Source: Thermopolyspora sp044507605 (GTDB lineage: Bacteria > Actinomycetota > Actinomycetes > Streptosporangiales > Streptosporangiaceae). Taken from it: a stretch of 64,000 nucleotides of DNA. Both the position numbers and the translations under genes were made by a program. The notes beneath the pieces are model-generated. The model searched no databases. It saw only the letters and a list, made by a program, of their open reading frames with translations, and was not told the DNA's origin. Of this stretch, positions 1 through 7,802 are shown piece by piece (position 1 is the first letter of the stretch; each line of letters starts with the position of its first letter). The stretch spans positions 1-64,000 of the forward strand of contig JBIQJI010000001.1 of the NCBI GenBank assembly GCA_044507605.1, read 5' to 3'.

Positions 1-1
1 G

Positions 2-1123
2 CCGATCTCGTCCATCCCGCAGCCCGCGCCGCCGGCACCCTCGGCGCCCCCGGCGCCGCCGCAGTACCAGCCGCCGGCGCCGCCGCAGCCCGCGCCGCAG
101 CCCGCTCCCCGGCCGGAGCCGGCCCCGGCCGCCCCCGCGCCCTCGGCGACGACGGGCGAGAGCCCGTACGTCACGCCGCTGGTGCGCAAGCTGGCGGCCG
201 AGCACGGCGTCGACCTGGACACCCTGACCGGCACCGGGGTCGGCGGGCGCATCCGCAAGCAGGACGTGCTGGAGGCCGCGCGCATCAAGCGTGAGCAGGC
301 GGCGCAGGCCGCTCAGGCCGCCCAGGCGCCGGCCCAGCCGGCGGCTCCCGCGACGCCCGCCGCGCAGGCTCCGGCCGAGCCGGTGCAGGTCGACACGACG
401 CTGCGCGGCCGCACGGAGAAGATGTCGCGGCTGCGCCAGGTCATCGCCAAGCGCATGGTGCAGTCGCTGGAGGTGTCGGCGCAGCTCACCACGGTCGTCG
501 AGGTCGACGTCACCAAGATCGCGAAACTGCGTGACCGCGCCAAGGCCGACTTCCTGCGCACCGAGGGCGTCAAGCTGTCGTTCCTGCCGTTCTTCGAGCT
601 GGCGACGATCGAGGCGCTCAAGCAGCACCCGAAGCTCAACGCCACGATCAACAGCGAGACCGACGAGGTGACGTACTTCGACGCCGAGCACCTCGGCATC
701 GCCGTCGACACCGACCGCGGCCTCGTGGTGCCGGTCATCAGGGACGCCGGTGACCTCAACCTGGCCGGCCTGGCCCGCAAGACGGCCGACCTGGCCGAGC
801 GCACCCGCACCAACAAGATCAGCCCGGACGAGCTGGCCGGCGGCACGTTCACGCTGACCAACACCGGCAGCAGGGGCGCGCTGTTCGACACGCCGATCCT
901 GAACCAGCCGCAGGTCGGCATGCTCGGCACCGGCGCGGTCGTCAAGCGGCCCGTGGTCATCGAGGCCGACGGCGACGAGGTCATCGCGATCCGCTCGATG
1001 GTGTACCTCGCGCTGACCTACGACCACCGGCTGGTCGACGGCGCCGACGCCGCGCGTTTCCTCACCACGATCAAGAGCAGGCTGGAGGAGGGCCGCTTCG
1101 AGTCCCAGCTCGGCCTGGCCTGA
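2..1123 (+). CDS. sucB: Dihydrolipoamide acyltransferase (E2), 3' part
   Basis: This is the C-terminal part of a lipoate-dependent acyltransferase. The frame is open from the first bases of the window, so the lipoyl domain and start lie outside. It opens with a Pro/Ala-rich linker (to about base 155), continues with a peripheral subunit-binding domain (about 160-280, with VGGRIRKQDVLEAA), has a second Ala/Pro linker, and ends with the catalytic domain (about 400-1120). The active-site signature DHRLVDGA is present near the C-terminus. The enzyme transfers the acyl group from lipoamide to CoA in a 2-oxoacid dehydrogenase complex. The following lipB and lipA genes make its cofactor. Sequence alone does not fully separate a 2-oxoglutarate from a branched-chain or pyruvate complex; sucB is preferred from the conserved gene order. 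Confidence 0.88.
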   Translation, partial: PISSIPQPAPPAPSAPPAPPQYQPPAPPQPAPQPAPRPEPAPAAPAPSATTGESPYVTPLVRKLAAEHGVDLDTLTGTGVGGRIRKQDVLEAARIKREQAAQAAQAAQAPAQPAAPATPAAQAPAEPVQVDTTLRGRTEKMSRLRQVIAKRMVQSLEVSAQLTTVVEVDVTKIAKLRDRAKADFLRTEGVKLSFLPFFELATIEALKQHPKLNATINSETDEVTYFDAEHLGIAVDTDRGLVVPVIRDAGDLNLAGLARKTADLAERTRTNKISPDELAGGTFTLTNTGSRGALFDTPILNQPQVGMLGTGAVVKRPVVIEADGDEVIAIRSMVYLALTYDHRLVDGADAARFLTTIKSRLEEGRFESQLGLA

Positions 1124-1305
1124 CGTTCCGCGGCCCGGCCCCTGCACCGCGGCGGCCGGGCCGTGCCGTGGCCGGGCGCGACACGCCGCAAACTGTTATG
1201 TCGAGTGGACCACCCTGACACGACGGTCGCCGTACTCTGTCAGCCGTTCTGTTTCGTCACGGCGCCGGCGGCGGCACGGTCAGCACCGGCAGTCAGGAGT
1301 AGTCC

Positions 1306-2043
1306 ATGAGCAGGCTTGGTCAGTCCCACATTCTCGCCATCGGCGGCGGGTCGTTTCAGCCGACGGAGCGCCACGGCTTCCTCCGGCCGTCCGGCCTGCT
1401 CCGCTACGCTCTCGACCTGTCCGGGCAGGACCGGCCCAAGCTCGGCCTCGTCGCCACCGCCACGGGCGACTCCGCCGATTGGCTGCTGAAGATGTACGGC
1501 GCCTTTAGCGACTGGGACGTCGAGCTCAGCCACCTGACGGTCTTCCCCATGCCCAACGTCCCCGACGTCCGCGAGTACCTCCTGGAACAGGACGTGATCT
1601 ACGTCAGCGGGGGCAGTGTGGCCAACCTCGCCGCGCTGTGGCGGCTGCACGGCCTGGACGAAGCGTTCGAGGCGGCCTGGCGGGCGGGCGTGGTGCTCTC
1701 CGGGCAGAGCGCCGGGGCGCTGTGCTGGCACGTCGGCGGCAACACCGACTCGTTCGGCCCCACGCTGCGGCCGTGGGCCGAAGGGCTGGGCCTGCTGCCC
1801 TACTCGTGCGGCGTGCACTACAACTCGGAGCCGCAGCGGCGTCCCCTGCTGCACGAGTCGATCGCGTCCGGCGAGCTGCCCGACGGCTACGCCGCCGACG
1901 AGGGCGTCGCGCTGCACTACGTGGGCACCGAGCTCGTGCAGGCCGTGACGGTCGACCCGGCGGGCGCGGCGTACCGGATCGAACGCGACGGCGCCGGAGG
2001 TGTCAAGGAGTTGCGCATCGAACCACGCCTGCTCACCTCGTGA
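1306..2043 (+). CDS. Peptidase E-like (S51) protein
   Basis: A 245-residue protein of the class I glutamine amidotransferase-like superfamily, closest to peptidase E (S51), which cleaves Asp-X dipeptides in the cytoplasm. The nucleophile elbow GQSAGA places the catalytic serine at Ser135, and IAIGGG-like and YVSGGS turns typical of the family are visible near residues 11-15 and 103-108. There is no signal peptide. The ATG follows AGGAG by 5-6 bases, which fixes the start. It lies between sucB and lipB on the same strand, but no functional link to lipoate metabolism is obvious. Cyanophycinase-like proteins share the fold, so the substrate is uncertain. Confidence 0.8.
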   Translation: MSRLGQSHILAIGGGSFQPTERHGFLRPSGLLRYALDLSGQDRPKLGLVATATGDSADWLLKMYGAFSDWDVELSHLTVFPMPNVPDVREYLLEQDVIYVSGGSVANLAALWRLHGLDEAFEAAWRAGVVLSGQSAGALCWHVGGNTDSFGPTLRPWAEGLGLLPYSCGVHYNSEPQRRPLLHESIASGELPDGYAADEGVALHYVGTELVQAVTVDPAGAAYRIERDGAGGVKELRIEPRLLTS

Positions 2044-2088
2044 TCTCGATTAACCTTTGGTGGTAATCGGGTGGCGTGGGAGGGCGGC

Positions 2089-2766
2089 ATGAGTGAGCTG
2101 GCCATCGTCCGGCTTGGCGTCGACGTTCCGTACGAGCAGGCGTGGAGCCTGCAGCGGCAGGTGCACGCCGCCCGCGCGGCAGACCGGATCCGCGACACCT
2201 GCCTGATGGTCGAGCACGCCCCCGTCTACACCGCCGGCAAGCGCACCCTCCCGGATGAGCGCCCCGCCGACGGCACCCCGGTCATCGACGTCGACCGCGG
2301 CGGCAAGATCACCTGGCACGGTCCCGGGCAGCTCGTGGCCTACCCCATCGTCCGGCTGGCCGGCTCGATCGACGTGGTGAGCTACGTCCGGCTGCTGGAG
2401 GAGTGCCTGATCCACGTGTGCGCCGACTTCGGGGTGGCGGCCGGCCGGGTGGCCGGCCGCAGCGGCGTGTGGGCGGCCGGCGAGGCGGCGAGCGGCCTGC
2501 CCGACCGCCAGCTCGGCGCCATCGGCATCCGCGTCGCCCGGGGCGTGACTATGCACGGGTTCGCGCTCAACTGCGTCAACGATCTGAGCTGGTACAACCG
2601 CATCGTCCCCTGCGGCATCCGCGACGCCGGCGTCACGTCCCTGTCGGCGGAGACCGGGCGCCGCATCACGGTCGACGAGGTGCTGCCGCTGGCCGAGAAG
2701 CGGCTGGCCGAGGCCCTCGGCGCCGAGATCGTCGACGTGCCCGAGGAGGACCTGCTGCCCCGATAG
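2089..2766 (+). CDS. lipB: Lipoyl(octanoyl) transferase
   Basis: LipB moves octanoyl groups from acyl carrier protein to the lipoyl domains of E2 and GcvH proteins. The 225-residue protein carries the family signature RGGKITWHGPGQ, the VTMHGFALN segment and the catalytic cysteine in PCGI (Cys175). The start ATG follows GGAGGG; an in-frame GTG 18 bases upstream has no comparable ribosome-binding site. Oddity: the second catalytic residue, a lysine in characterised LipB (Lys142 with Cys176 in M. tuberculosis), is glutamine here (Gln141, in DRQLGAIGIRV), at the same 34-residue spacing from the cysteine. It is followed 43 bp later by lipA, so the two probably form one unit. Confidence 0.93.
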   Translation: MSELAIVRLGVDVPYEQAWSLQRQVHAARAADRIRDTCLMVEHAPVYTAGKRTLPDERPADGTPVIDVDRGGKITWHGPGQLVAYPIVRLAGSIDVVSYVRLLEECLIHVCADFGVAAGRVAGRSGVWAAGEAASGLPDRQLGAIGIRVARGVTMHGFALNCVNDLSWYNRIVPCGIRDAGVTSLSAETGRRITVDEVLPLAEKRLAEALGAEIVDVPEEDLLPR

Positions 2767-2809
2767 GGGCGGGTCCGGGGCATTGCCGGCACCGGCATAA
2801 GCTGAAGGC

Positions 2810-3745
2810 GTGACGGTTGCTCCAGAAGGCCGAAAGCTCCTCCGCCTGGAGGTGCGCAACAGCCAGACCCCGATCGAGCGCAAGCCCGAGTGGATCAAGA
2901 CCCGCCTGCGCAACGGGCCCAACTTCAACGAGATCAGATCCCTGGTCCGCGACCGAGGGCTGCACACGGTCTGCCAGGAGGCCGGGTGTCCCAACATCTC
3001 CGAATGCTGGGAAGATCGCGAGGCGACGTTCCTCATCGGCGGCGACCAATGCACCCGCCGCTGCGCCTTCTGCCAGATCGCGACCGGCAAGCCCAAGGCG
3101 TACGACCGCGATGAGCCGCGCCGCGTCGCCGAGTCGGTGCGCGAGATGGGCCTGCGCTACGCCACCGTCACCGGTGTCGCCCGCGACGACCTGCCCGACG
3201 GCGGCGCGTGGCTGTACGCCGAGACGGCGCGCCGCATCCACGCCGATGTGCCCGGTTGCGGCGTGGAGCTGCTGATCCCCGACTTCAACGGCGACCACGA
3301 CCACCTCCAGGAGGTCTTCTCCAGCCGGCCCGAGGTGCTGGCGCACAACATCGAGACGGTGCCGCGCATCTTCAAGCGCATCCGGCCGGCGTTCCGCTAC
3401 GACCGCTCGCTGGCCGTGCTCACCAGGGCGCGCGAGGCCGGGCTCGTCACCAAGTCCAACCTGATCCTCGGCATGGGCGAGGAGCGGGCGGAAATCAGCC
3501 AGGCCATGCACGACCTGTACGACGCCGGCTGCGACCTGCTCACCATCACGCAGTACCTGCGGCCCTCGAAGCTGCATCACCCGATCTCCCGGTGGGTGCG
3601 GCCGGAGGAGTTCGCCGAGCTGAGCGAGGAGGCCGAGCAGATCGGCTTCGCCGGGGTCATGTCGGGGCCGCTCGTGCGCTCGTCGTACCGCGCGGGCAGG
3701 CTGTACCGCCAGGCGATGGAGCGGCGCGCGGGCAAAGTCGGCTAG
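2810..3745 (+). CDS. lipA: Lipoyl synthase
   Basis: LipA is a radical-SAM enzyme that inserts two sulfurs into protein-bound octanoyl groups made available by LipB. The 311-residue protein has both cluster motifs: the auxiliary 4Fe-4S cysteines Cys55, Cys60 and Cys66, and the radical-SAM CxxxCxxC at Cys81, Cys85 and Cys88. The C-terminal RSSY, whose serine ligates the auxiliary cluster in known lipoyl synthases, is present. It starts at a GTG preceded by GAAGG. It lies just downstream of lipB, in the order usual for Actinobacteria. Confidence 0.97.
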   Translation: MTVAPEGRKLLRLEVRNSQTPIERKPEWIKTRLRNGPNFNEIRSLVRDRGLHTVCQEAGCPNISECWEDREATFLIGGDQCTRRCAFCQIATGKPKAYDRDEPRRVAESVREMGLRYATVTGVARDDLPDGGAWLYAETARRIHADVPGCGVELLIPDFNGDHDHLQEVFSSRPEVLAHNIETVPRIFKRIRPAFRYDRSLAVLTRAREAGLVTKSNLILGMGEERAEISQAMHDLYDAGCDLLTITQYLRPSKLHHPISRWVRPEEFAELSEEAEQIGFAGVMSGPLVRSSYRAGRLYRQAMERRAGKVG

Positions 3746-3751
3746 CCCGGC

Positions 3752-3778
3752 CGGGCGAGTGGGGCGACCGCCCGTTTT
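3752..3778 (+). terminator. Hairpin with T tract after lipA
   Basis: CGGGCG (3752-3757) pairs with CGCCCG (3769-3774) and is followed directly by TTTT. It lies 7 bp after the lipA stop, so it is a plausible intrinsic terminator for the lipB-lipA unit. Confidence 0.55.
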
Positions 3779-3949
3779 CCTAACCGAGCATTGATTTGTA
3801 TCCTTCACCGGTAAGGCTTCTGCGCTGCCGGAAGACCGCCGCTTCTCGCTGTCGGCGGGCGCGGCCGGGCGCCCGATGGTGACACCTCAGCGTTGGATCG
3901 TCGAGAGGGGAGGGCGGCGGGGACACGAAAGCTTCCCGCCGATCGGCTG

Positions 3950-4654
3950 ATGGCCAAAAAGCCCGCGGAATCCGAGCGGCCGGGCCGCATCAAGCAGCTC
4001 CGGATGATCGCGCAGATCATCAGGCAGGCCAATCCCAAGGGCATGCCGATCGTCTACGCGTCGGCCGCCGCAGCGCTGATCGTCTGTGTGGTGATCGGCC
4101 TGGTCACGGGCTGGTTCATCTACATGAGCGTTCTCGGCCTCATGACGGCCCTCACGGTCGGGCTGGTCGTCTTCGGCCAGCTGGCCCAGCGGGCGCAGCT
4201 GTCGATCCTGCACGGCCAGCCCGGCGCCGCCGCCGCGATTCTGCAGAGCATGCGGGGCAACTGGGAGGTGAGCCCCGCCGTCGCGGTCAACCGCGACCGC
4301 GACGTCGTGCACCGCGTGGTGGGCTACCCCGGCATCGTGCTGGTGTCGGAGGGGCCGGGCAACCGGGTGCAGCGCATGCTGGTCGCGGAGAAGAAGCGCG
4401 TGCAGCGGGTCGCGATGGACGTGCCGGTGTACGACATCCAGTGCGGCGACGCCGAGGGCCAGGTGCCGCTGCGCAAGCTGCAGCGGCACCTGATGAAGCT
4501 GCCGCGCAACCTGAAGAAGCCCGCCGTCGCCGAGGTGAACTCCCGGCTGCGGGCGCTGCCGCAGACCCTTCCGGTGCCGAAGGGCCCGATGCCGAAGGGC
4601 GCCCGCATGCCGAAGGGCGCCCGCATGCCCCGCGGCCCGAAGATGCGCGGCTGA
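3950..4654 (+). CDS. DUF4191 family membrane protein
   Basis: A 234-residue protein of the actinobacterial DUF4191 family, whose function is unknown. It begins MAKKPAE, has two closely spaced hydrophobic segments (roughly residues 33-75) separated by a short turn, and then a soluble domain. The C-terminus is basic and repetitive (PKGARM repeated twice, then PRGPKMRG), which could bind nucleic acid or acidic lipid. I chose the ATG giving the usual MAKK start; an in-frame TTG 57 bases upstream would add a 19-residue extension that looks non-native. It lies in the conserved lipA-DUF4191-RDD-glnA order, where Rv2219 holds this place in M. tuberculosis. Confidence 0.82.
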   Translation: MAKKPAESERPGRIKQLRMIAQIIRQANPKGMPIVYASAAAALIVCVVIGLVTGWFIYMSVLGLMTALTVGLVVFGQLAQRAQLSILHGQPGAAAAILQSMRGNWEVSPAVAVNRDRDVVHRVVGYPGIVLVSEGPGNRVQRMLVAEKKRVQRVAMDVPVYDIQCGDAEGQVPLRKLQRHLMKLPRNLKKPAVAEVNSRLRALPQTLPVPKGPMPKGARMPKGARMPRGPKMRG

Positions 4655-4738
4655 GCGCCATGACCGCCGGGTCGCGTGGCCACCGGAATCCGCTGAACGC
4701 CGAACGCCATGACCACGGAGCGCCATGACCGCCGGGTC
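4653..4738 (+). repeat. 21-bp direct repeat spanning two ATG codons
   Basis: An identical 21-bp sequence (core GCCATGACCGCCGGGTC) occurs at 4653-4673 and 4718-4738. Both copies carry an ATG (4660 and 4725) followed by codons for Thr-Ala-Gly-Ser. The second is the start of the methyltransferase. The first opens a 22-codon frame whose TGA overlaps the methyltransferase ATG (ATGA at 4725-4728). Confidence 0.75.
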
Positions 4739-5594
4739 CGTGACCACTGAGCCTGTGACCGCCGAGCCTGTGACCGAGTCCGTCGCCGTGCGCCGCGCGG
4801 TCTCCGCCGAGCAGACCGTCACGGCCAACCGCGGCTGGTGGGACGGCGCCGCCGACTCCTACCAGGCCGAGCACGGCGCCTTCCTGCGCGACACGGGGTT
4901 CATCTGGTGCCCGGAGGGCCTCGACGAGGCCGAGGCGCGGCTGCTCGGCGACGTGCGCGGCCTGCGCGTGCTGGAGGTCGGCTGCGGCGCCGGCCAGTGC
5001 GGCCGGTGGCTCACCGCCCAGGGGGCGCGGGTGGCCGGGCTGGACCTGTCGCACCGGCAGCTGCTGCACTCGCGCCGCATCGACGAGGCGACCGGCACCT
5101 CGCTGCCCGTGGTGGTCGCCGACGCCGCCCTGATCCCGTTCGCCGACGAGTCGTTCGATCTGGCCTGCTCGGCGTTCGGTGCGCTGCCGTTCGTGGCCGA
5201 CGCCACGAGGGTGCTGCGCGAGGTGCGGCGGGTGCTGCGGCCGGGCGGGCGGTGGGTCTTCTCGGTGAGTCACCCGATCCGCTGGGCGTTCCCCGACGAC
5301 CCCGGCGTGGCCGGGCTGACGGCCGACCGCTCCTACTTCGACCGCACCCCCTACGTGGAGGTGGGCGATGACGGCGAGCCGCAGTACGTCGAGCACCACC
5401 GCACGCTCGGCGACTGGGTCGCCGCCATCACCGCCGCCGGGCTGACGCTGACCGCGCTGACCGAGCCCGAGTGGCCCGCCGGTCATACGGGCGAGTGGGG
5501 CGGGTGGAGTCCGCTGCGCGGGCGGCTGCTGCCCGGCACGGCGATCTTCAGTTGTGTTCGCCCTGATGGCGGCACCGCACCGCACGGTGGCTAG
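4725..5594 (+). CDS. Class I SAM-dependent methyltransferase
   Basis: A 289-residue methyltransferase of the Methyltransf_11 type. Motif I is LEVGCGAGQCGRWL (near residue 85), followed by an acidic residue after the second strand (GLDLS) and the motif IV/post-I region DAALIPFADESFDLACS. A post-motif RPGGRWVFSVSHPIRWAF is typical of actinobacterial ubiE-like methyltransferases of unknown substrate. It carries about 30 poorly conserved N-terminal residues rich in Thr, Val and Glu encoded by short GTGACC-type DNA repeats, so the native start could lie further downstream. It sits inside the conserved lip-gln order but is not universal there. Confidence 0.8.
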   Translation: MTAGSVTTEPVTAEPVTESVAVRRAVSAEQTVTANRGWWDGAADSYQAEHGAFLRDTGFIWCPEGLDEAEARLLGDVRGLRVLEVGCGAGQCGRWLTAQGARVAGLDLSHRQLLHSRRIDEATGTSLPVVVADAALIPFADESFDLACSAFGALPFVADATRVLREVRRVLRPGGRWVFSVSHPIRWAFPDDPGVAGLTADRSYFDRTPYVEVGDDGEPQYVEHHRTLGDWVAAITAAGLTLTALTEPEWPAGHTGEWGGWSPLRGRLLPGTAIFSCVRPDGGTAPHGG

Positions 5595-5603
5595 CGTGAA
5601 GCC

Positions 5604-6011
5604 ATGAGTGTCGATGTGGAGTACCCGGGCAGGCGGCTGGGCCTGCCCGAGGAGGGCAGCGGCGCGGTCGCCGGGTTCGGCCGGCGCATCGGCGCGCTGC
5701 TCGTCGACTGGCTGATCTGCACCTGGCTCATCGCCAGAGGGCTGCTCGGGGCGAGCGGCGTCGACGCCGGCTGGGTGGGCCTCGGCGTGTTCGCCGCGGA
5801 ATACGTGCTGCTCGTGGGTACCATCGGCATGACGTTCGGGATGCGGCTGTTCGGCGTCAGGATCGTCTCGGTGGCAGGCGGCCGCGCACCTTTCATCAGT
5901 GTGCTCGTCCGCACCCTGCTGCTCTGCCTCGCCCTCCCCGCGCTGATCTGGGACCGCGACCAGCGGGGCCTGCACGACAAGGCCGCCGGCACGATCGCCG
6001 TGCGCCTGTAG
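5604..6011 (+). CDS. RDD family membrane protein
   Basis: A 135-residue RDD-domain protein with the expected hydrophobic segments (about residues 30-52 and 58-82, and one near 100-120). It contains a GFGRRIGALLVDW-type first segment and the late DRDQRGLHDKAAGT motif. RDD proteins are integral membrane proteins; some are linked to ion transport, but the role of this one is not known. It starts 9 bp after the methyltransferase stop. Its position immediately before glnA matches Rv2219A in M. tuberculosis. Confidence 0.85.
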   Translation: MSVDVEYPGRRLGLPEEGSGAVAGFGRRIGALLVDWLICTWLIARGLLGASGVDAGWVGLGVFAAEYVLLVGTIGMTFGMRLFGVRIVSVAGGRAPFISVLVRTLLLCLALPALIWDRDQRGLHDKAAGTIAVRL

Positions 6012-6063
6012 GGCCCCGTGCAGCCCGGCACGATGTGTCGCATCTCACCGCCATACCGCGCCA

Positions 6064-6101
6064 TTAACATCTGCGAAACAAACGGGACATGGGCCGGAAA
6101 C
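6064..6101 (+). promoter_or_regulatory. Double GlnR-type box upstream of glnA
   Basis: Two half-box pairs fit the GlnR consensus gTnAC-n6-GaAAc: TTAAC-n6-GAAAC (6064-6079), then after six bases GACAT-n6-GAAAC (6086-6101). Both GAAAC elements are perfect and every spacer is six bases. The box ends 50 bp before the glnA start. GlnR is the global nitrogen regulator of actinomycetes; binding here is inferred from the sequence. Confidence 0.75.
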
Positions 6102-6151
6102 GGCGCAGGCATAACTTCGAGCCTGCAAGCCCGTGCCCCTGGGGAGGTTGG

Positions 6152-7576
6152 ATGTTCAACTCCGCCGACGACGTCCTGAAGTTCATCAGGGACGAAGGGG
6201 TGCAGTTCGTCGACGTCAGGTTCACCGACCTGCCGGGGACGACGCACCACTTCACCTTTCCCGCCGAGAACTTCAATTCCAATGTCTTCACCGACGGCCT
6301 GATGTTCGACGGCTCGTCGATCCGTGGTTTCCAGGCGATCCACGAGTCGGACATGCTGCTGCTGCCCGACCCGACGACGTCGGTGCTCGACCCGTTCCGC
6401 GAGCACAAGACCCTCAACATCAACTTTTTCGTTCACGACCCGCTGACCGGCGAGGCGTACAGCCGCGACCCGCGTAACGTCGCCCGCAAGGCCGAGGAGT
6501 ACCTCAAGGGCACCGGCATCGCCGACACGGCGTACTTCGGGCCCGAGGCCGAGTTCTACATCTTCGACGACGTGCGGTTCGAGACCAGGCAGAACGCCGG
6601 CTACTACTACATCGACTCGATCGAGGGCGCCTGGAACACCGGCAAGGCCGCCGAGGGCGGCAACCTCGGCTACAAGCCGCGCTACAAGGGCGGCTACTTC
6701 CCGGTGCCGCCGATGGACCACTTCACCGACCTGCGCTCGCAGATGGTGCGCATGCTCATCGAGGCCGGCATCGAGGTCGAGATGCAGCACCACGAGGTGG
6801 GCACCGCCGGCCAGGCCGAGATCGACTTCAGGTTCGGCTCGCTGCTGAAGACGGCCGACAACATGATGCTGTACAAGTACATCATCAAGAACGTCGCCCG
6901 CCGGAACGGCCACACGGTGACCTTCATGCCCAAGCCGATCTTCGGTGACAACGGCTCGGGCATGCACTGCCACCAGTCGCTGTGGAAGGAAGGCGCGCCG
7001 CTGTTCTACGACGAGGTCGGCTACGCCGGGCTGTCGGACACCGCGCGCTACTACATCGGCGGCCTGCTCAAGCACGCCCCCTCGCTGCTGGCCTTCACGA
7101 ACCCGACGGTGAACTCCTACCACCGTCTGGTGCCGGGCTACGAGGCCCCGGTCAACCTAGTCTACTCGCAGCGCAACCGTTCGGCCTGCGTGCGCATCCC
7201 GATCACCGGGTCGAACCCCAAGGCCAAGCGCATCGAGTTCCGGGTGCCCGACCCGTCGTGCAACCCGTACTTCGCCTTCTCGGCCATGCTGATGGCCGGC
7301 ATCGACGGCATCAAGAACAAGATCGAGCCGCCGGAGCCGGTCGACAAGGACCTGTACGAGCTGCCGCCCGAGGAGGCGCGCAGCATCCCGCAGGTGCCGG
7401 GCTCGCTGGAGGCCGTGCTGGACAACCTGGAGACCGACCACGACTACCTCCTTGAGGGCGGGGTCTTCACGCCCGACCTGATCGAGACGTGGATCTCCTA
7501 CAAGCGCACCAGCGAGGTGGACCCGATCCGCCTGCGCCCGCACCCGCACGAGTTCGAGCTGTACTACGACGTGTGA
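6152..7576 (+). CDS. glnA: Glutamine synthetase, type I
   Basis: A 474-residue glutamine synthetase that makes glutamine from glutamate, ammonia and ATP, acting as a cytoplasmic dodecamer. The beta-grasp start (MFNSADDVLKF), the metal-binding PEAEFYIFD segment, NGSGMHCH and the catalytic regions are intact. Tyr402 lies in KDLYELPPEE, the adenylylation site targeted by GlnE, so this is the regulated (I-beta) enzyme. The ATG follows GGGGAGG by four bases; upstream in-frame codons lack a Shine-Dalgarno sequence. A double GlnR-type box precedes it and a strong hairpin follows it. Confidence 0.97.
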   Translation: MFNSADDVLKFIRDEGVQFVDVRFTDLPGTTHHFTFPAENFNSNVFTDGLMFDGSSIRGFQAIHESDMLLLPDPTTSVLDPFREHKTLNINFFVHDPLTGEAYSRDPRNVARKAEEYLKGTGIADTAYFGPEAEFYIFDDVRFETRQNAGYYYIDSIEGAWNTGKAAEGGNLGYKPRYKGGYFPVPPMDHFTDLRSQMVRMLIEAGIEVEMQHHEVGTAGQAEIDFRFGSLLKTADNMMLYKYIIKNVARRNGHTVTFMPKPIFGDNGSGMHCHQSLWKEGAPLFYDEVGYAGLSDTARYYIGGLLKHAPSLLAFTNPTVNSYHRLVPGYEAPVNLVYSQRNRSACVRIPITGSNPKAKRIEFRVPDPSCNPYFAFSAMLMAGIDGIKNKIEPPEPVDKDLYELPPEEARSIPQVPGSLEAVLDNLETDHDYLLEGGVFTPDLIETWISYKRTSEVDPIRLRPHPHEFELYYDV

Positions 7577-7585
7577 TCTCTTCGG

Positions 7586-7646
7586 CGCCGCGGACCTGCG
7601 CGATCACGATCCGGCCTGCCGGCCGGGCCGCGCAGAGTCCGCGGCG
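7586..7646 (+). terminator. Long GC-rich hairpin after glnA
   Basis: The 17-base arm at 7586-7602 (core GCCGCGGACCTGCGCG) pairs with 7629-7646 with a single bulged base. The loop contains a smaller GGCC-rich inverted repeat. It begins 10 bp after the glnA stop. There is no T tract, as is common for actinobacterial terminators. Confidence 0.6.
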
Positions 7647-7802
7647 TCGTCGTTCACGCGGTGCGTGATGCGCTCGGCGGCCGCCATGTCGAGCGGCCGC
7701 CGAGCCGCCGTCCCCGACCGAGCCGCCGACCCTGGCCGACCCGCTATCCCCGGCCGGGCCGGCCGTCGACGGCGTCCACGCGGCCATGAGCCGTCATGAC
7801 CG

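Noticed and set aside
7577..7802. Possible gene or RNA after glnA
   Set aside because: It contains a strong hairpin best read as a terminator and no convincing frame or conserved RNA.
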